Assembly (NCBI RefSeq): GCF_014648075.1
Contig: NZ_BMQK01000004.1
Coordinates: 252,048-316,047, forward strand
DNA: 64,000 bases
From: Streptomyces ruber
GTDB lineage: Bacteria; Actinomycetota; Actinomycetes; Streptomycetales; Streptomycetaceae
Direction of reading: 5' to 3'
How positions within the stretch are numbered: position 1 is the stretch's first letter; each line of letters opens with the position of its first letter. Below the pieces are notes generated by a model that was not told where the DNA came from, did no database searches, and saw nothing but the letters and a program-made list of their open reading frames with translations. Made by a program: the position numbers and the translations under genes. Below, piece after piece: positions 62,369 through 64,000 of the stretch.

Positions 62369-63658
62369 GTGAGCGACAACTCTGTAGTACTGCGGTTCGG
62401 CGACGCTGAGTACACCTACCCGGTGGTCGACAGCACTGTCGGTGACAAGGGCTTCGACATCGGGAAGCTCCGCGCCCAGACCGGTCTGGTGACTCTGGAC
62501 AGCGGTTACGGCAACACCGCCGCCTATAAATCCGCCATCACCTACCTCGACGGCGAGCAGGGCATCCTCCGCTACCGCGGCTACCCGATCGAGCAGCTGG
62601 CCGAGCGGTCCACCTTCCTGGAGGTCGCCTACCTGCTGATCAACGGTGAGCTGCCGACCGTCGACCAGCAGACGGCCTTCAAGAACGACATCACTCAGCA
62701 CACCCTGCTGCACGAGGACGTCAAGGACTTCTTCAAGGGCTTCCCGCGCGACGCCCACCCGATGGCGATGCTGTCGTCCGTGGTGAGCGCCCTGTCGACG
62801 TTCTACCAGGACAGCCACAACCCGTTCGACGAGACGCAGCGTCACCTGTCGACGATCCGGCTGCTCGCCAAGCTCCCGACGATCGCGGCGTACGCGTACA
62901 AGAAGTCGGTCGGCCACCCCTTCGTCTACCCGCGCAACGACCTCGGCTACGTCGAGAACTTCCTGCGCATGACGTTCTCGGTGCCGGCGCAGGAGTACGA
63001 GCTCGACCCGGTGGTCGTCTCCGCCCTGGACAAGCTGCTCATCCTGCACGCGGACCACGAGCAGAACTGCTCGACCTCCACCGTCCGTCTGGTCGGCTCG
63101 TCCCAGGCGAACATGTTCGCGTCGATCTCGGCCGGCATCTCCGCCCTCTGGGGCCCGCTGCACGGCGGCGCCAACCAGTCGGTGCTGGAGATGCTGGAGG
63201 GCATCCGTGACTCCGGCAACGACGTCGACACCTTCATCCGCAAGGTGAAGAACAAGGAGGACGGCGTCCGCCTGATGGGCTTCGGCCACCGGGTCTACAA
63301 GAACTTCGACCCGCGCGCCAAGATCATCAAGGCCGCCGCGCACGACGTGCTCTCCGCGCTCGGCAAGTCGGACGAGCTCCTCGACATCGCCCTGGCGCTG
63401 GAGGAGCACGCGCTCTCCGACGACTACTTCGTCGAGCGCAAGCTCTACCCGAACGTCGACTTCTACACCGGTCTGATCTACCGGGCCATGGGCTTCCCGA
63501 CCGAGATGTTCACGGTCCTGTTCGCCCTCGGCCGGCTGCCGGGCTGGATCGCCCAGTGGCACGAGATGATCAAGGAGCCGGGCTCCCGCATCGGACGTCC
63601 GCGCCAGATCTACACGGGCGTCGTCGAGCGGGACTTCGTCCCGGTCGAGGAGCGCTAG
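62369..63658 (+). CDS. citA: Citrate synthase
   Basis: Condenses acetyl-CoA with oxaloacetate to citrate at the entry of the TCA cycle. 429 residues, hexameric type II (Gram-negative-like) citrate synthase. Landmarks are the N-terminal beta-rich domain (VVLRFGDAEYTYPVVDSTVG), YRGYPIEQLAERS, the substrate His in LHADHEQNCSTSTVR, LWGPLHGGANQSVLEML, GFGHRVYKNFDPRAKI (catalytic His) and the C-terminal IYTGVVERDFVPVEER. The GTG at 62369 (MSDNSVVLR) was chosen as the family's usual start, with GGGAAG before it; an in-frame ATG at 62351 with GAGGA upstream would add 6 residues. Two hairpins follow. Confidence 0.96.
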   Translation: MSDNSVVLRFGDAEYTYPVVDSTVGDKGFDIGKLRAQTGLVTLDSGYGNTAAYKSAITYLDGEQGILRYRGYPIEQLAERSTFLEVAYLLINGELPTVDQQTAFKNDITQHTLLHEDVKDFFKGFPRDAHPMAMLSSVVSALSTFYQDSHNPFDETQRHLSTIRLLAKLPTIAAYAYKKSVGHPFVYPRNDLGYVENFLRMTFSVPAQEYELDPVVVSALDKLLILHADHEQNCSTSTVRLVGSSQANMFASISAGISALWGPLHGGANQSVLEMLEGIRDSGNDVDTFIRKVKNKEDGVRLMGFGHRVYKNFDPRAKIIKAAAHDVLSALGKSDELLDIALALEEHALSDDYFVERKLYPNVDFYTGLIYRAMGFPTEMFTVLFALGRLPGWIAQWHEMIKEPGSRIGRPRQIYTGVVERDFVPVEER

Positions 63659-63792
63659 GCGCTCCGCGCTTCCACGGTCACTGGCCGGCCACGGCGACAA
63701 GGTGGCCGGCCAGTGGTCCGTCGGCAGGCCGGCCACTTCACGCCCGGGTTCCCTCTCCCGGCAACCCGAGGGCTTGCGAGCCGAAGGGGCGC

Positions 63793-63860
63793 GCCTGTGT
63801 CGGGAAGGCGATCGCGCGCAGGCCCGAAGGGTTGAGCACGTTCGCCTTCCCGACACAGGC
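63793..63860 (+). other. Long stem-loop downstream of citrate synthase
   Basis: Perfect 19-bp arms (63793-63811 and 63842-63860, sequence GCCTGTGTCGGGAAGGCGA and its complement) with a 30-base loop; flanking GGGGCGC and GCGCCCC can extend the stem. It lies 135 bases after the citrate synthase stop. It may be a terminator, an mRNA-stabilising structure, or part of a small RNA. Confidence 0.75.
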
Positions 63861-63898
63861 TTCGGCGCCCCGGAGGCGAGCAAGCCACAAAAAATACA

Positions 63899-63951
63899 GA
63901 AGGCGCCCTGCGCCACCGGTCCCCCCACGGGCCGGCGAGCAGGGCGCCTTC
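63899..63951. terminator. Terminator-like hairpin near the right edge
   Basis: Perfect 13-bp arms GAAGGCGCCCTGC (63899-63911) and GCAGGGCGCCTTC (63939-63951) with a 27-base loop. An A-rich stretch (AAAAAATACA) stands just before it, so on the minus strand it is followed by a T-run. It may end a gene entering from the right edge. Confidence 0.72.
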
Positions 63952-64000
63952 CCATGTCCCGGTGCGGATTCCCCCCACGGGATCCGGCCGGGCGTCTGGT

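Overview
The window is chromosomal DNA of a Streptomyces or a very close relative. Coding frames have almost exclusively G or C in the third codon position, GTG starts and 4-base ATGA/GTGA overlaps are common, and Streptomyces hallmark genes are present: the desferrioxamine genes desABCD, WhiJ-like XRE/DUF5753 plus DUF397 genes, a fused RbsC-RbsB transporter, and a DasR-type site before a hexosaminidase. The order from glmS to citrate synthase resembles, from memory, the S. coelicolor SCO2789-SCO2736 region. This is therefore mostly core chromosome. I see no phage, insertion sequence, CRISPR array, tRNA or rRNA gene.

Layout. 1-3.5 kb: 5' part of glmS, two small conserved genes, and a secreted GH20 hexosaminidase with a dre-like operator and an in-frame TTA (bldA) codon. 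3.5-9.6 kb: desD, desC, desB, desA and a siderophore-interacting reductase, all leftward, with two iron boxes; the receptor lipoprotein gene desE is not beside them. 9.7-18.3 kb: leucine/acyl-CoA catabolism (two acyl-CoA dehydrogenases, HMG-CoA lyase, biotin carboxylase, carboxyltransferase, TetR regulator with two operators, thioesterase). 18.4-29.9 kb: a phosphatase-family protein, an unusual ThDP enzyme, a secreted nuclease, an MFS transporter with a GlxA-type regulator, a histidine phosphatase, a methyltransferase, a WhiJ-like regulatory module, and two secreted proteins. 30-35.5 kb: a cold-shock gene followed by two small genes, a desaturase with its ferredoxin-type reductase, an acetyltransferase and a small hypothetical gene.

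35.6-44.6 kb: a giant fused heterodimer-type ABC exporter, a 14-copy tandem repeat, a secreted small protein, an S37 peptidase, a lipoprotein and a Tat-exported GH3 enzyme. 44.6-51.5 kb: a decayed-looking locus containing a 43-base G run, then an epimerase and LacI regulator facing an oxidoreductase-DUF993-epimerase operon across a repeat-filled gap. This looks like a sugar or cyclitol catabolic system whose substrate I cannot name. 51.5-64 kb: aldo/keto reductase and HxlR regulator, the complete ribose operon rbsR-A-CB-K-D with tandem operators, recD2, and citrate synthase with two strong downstream hairpins.

The best candidates for something not yet described are the LacI/DUF993 catabolic cluster with its repeat-rich promoter region, the ThDP enzyme with an altered cofactor motif, and the cold-shock-linked gene pair with a pyrimidine-rich octamer-repeat leader. 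I did not find an obviously new defence or mobile system.
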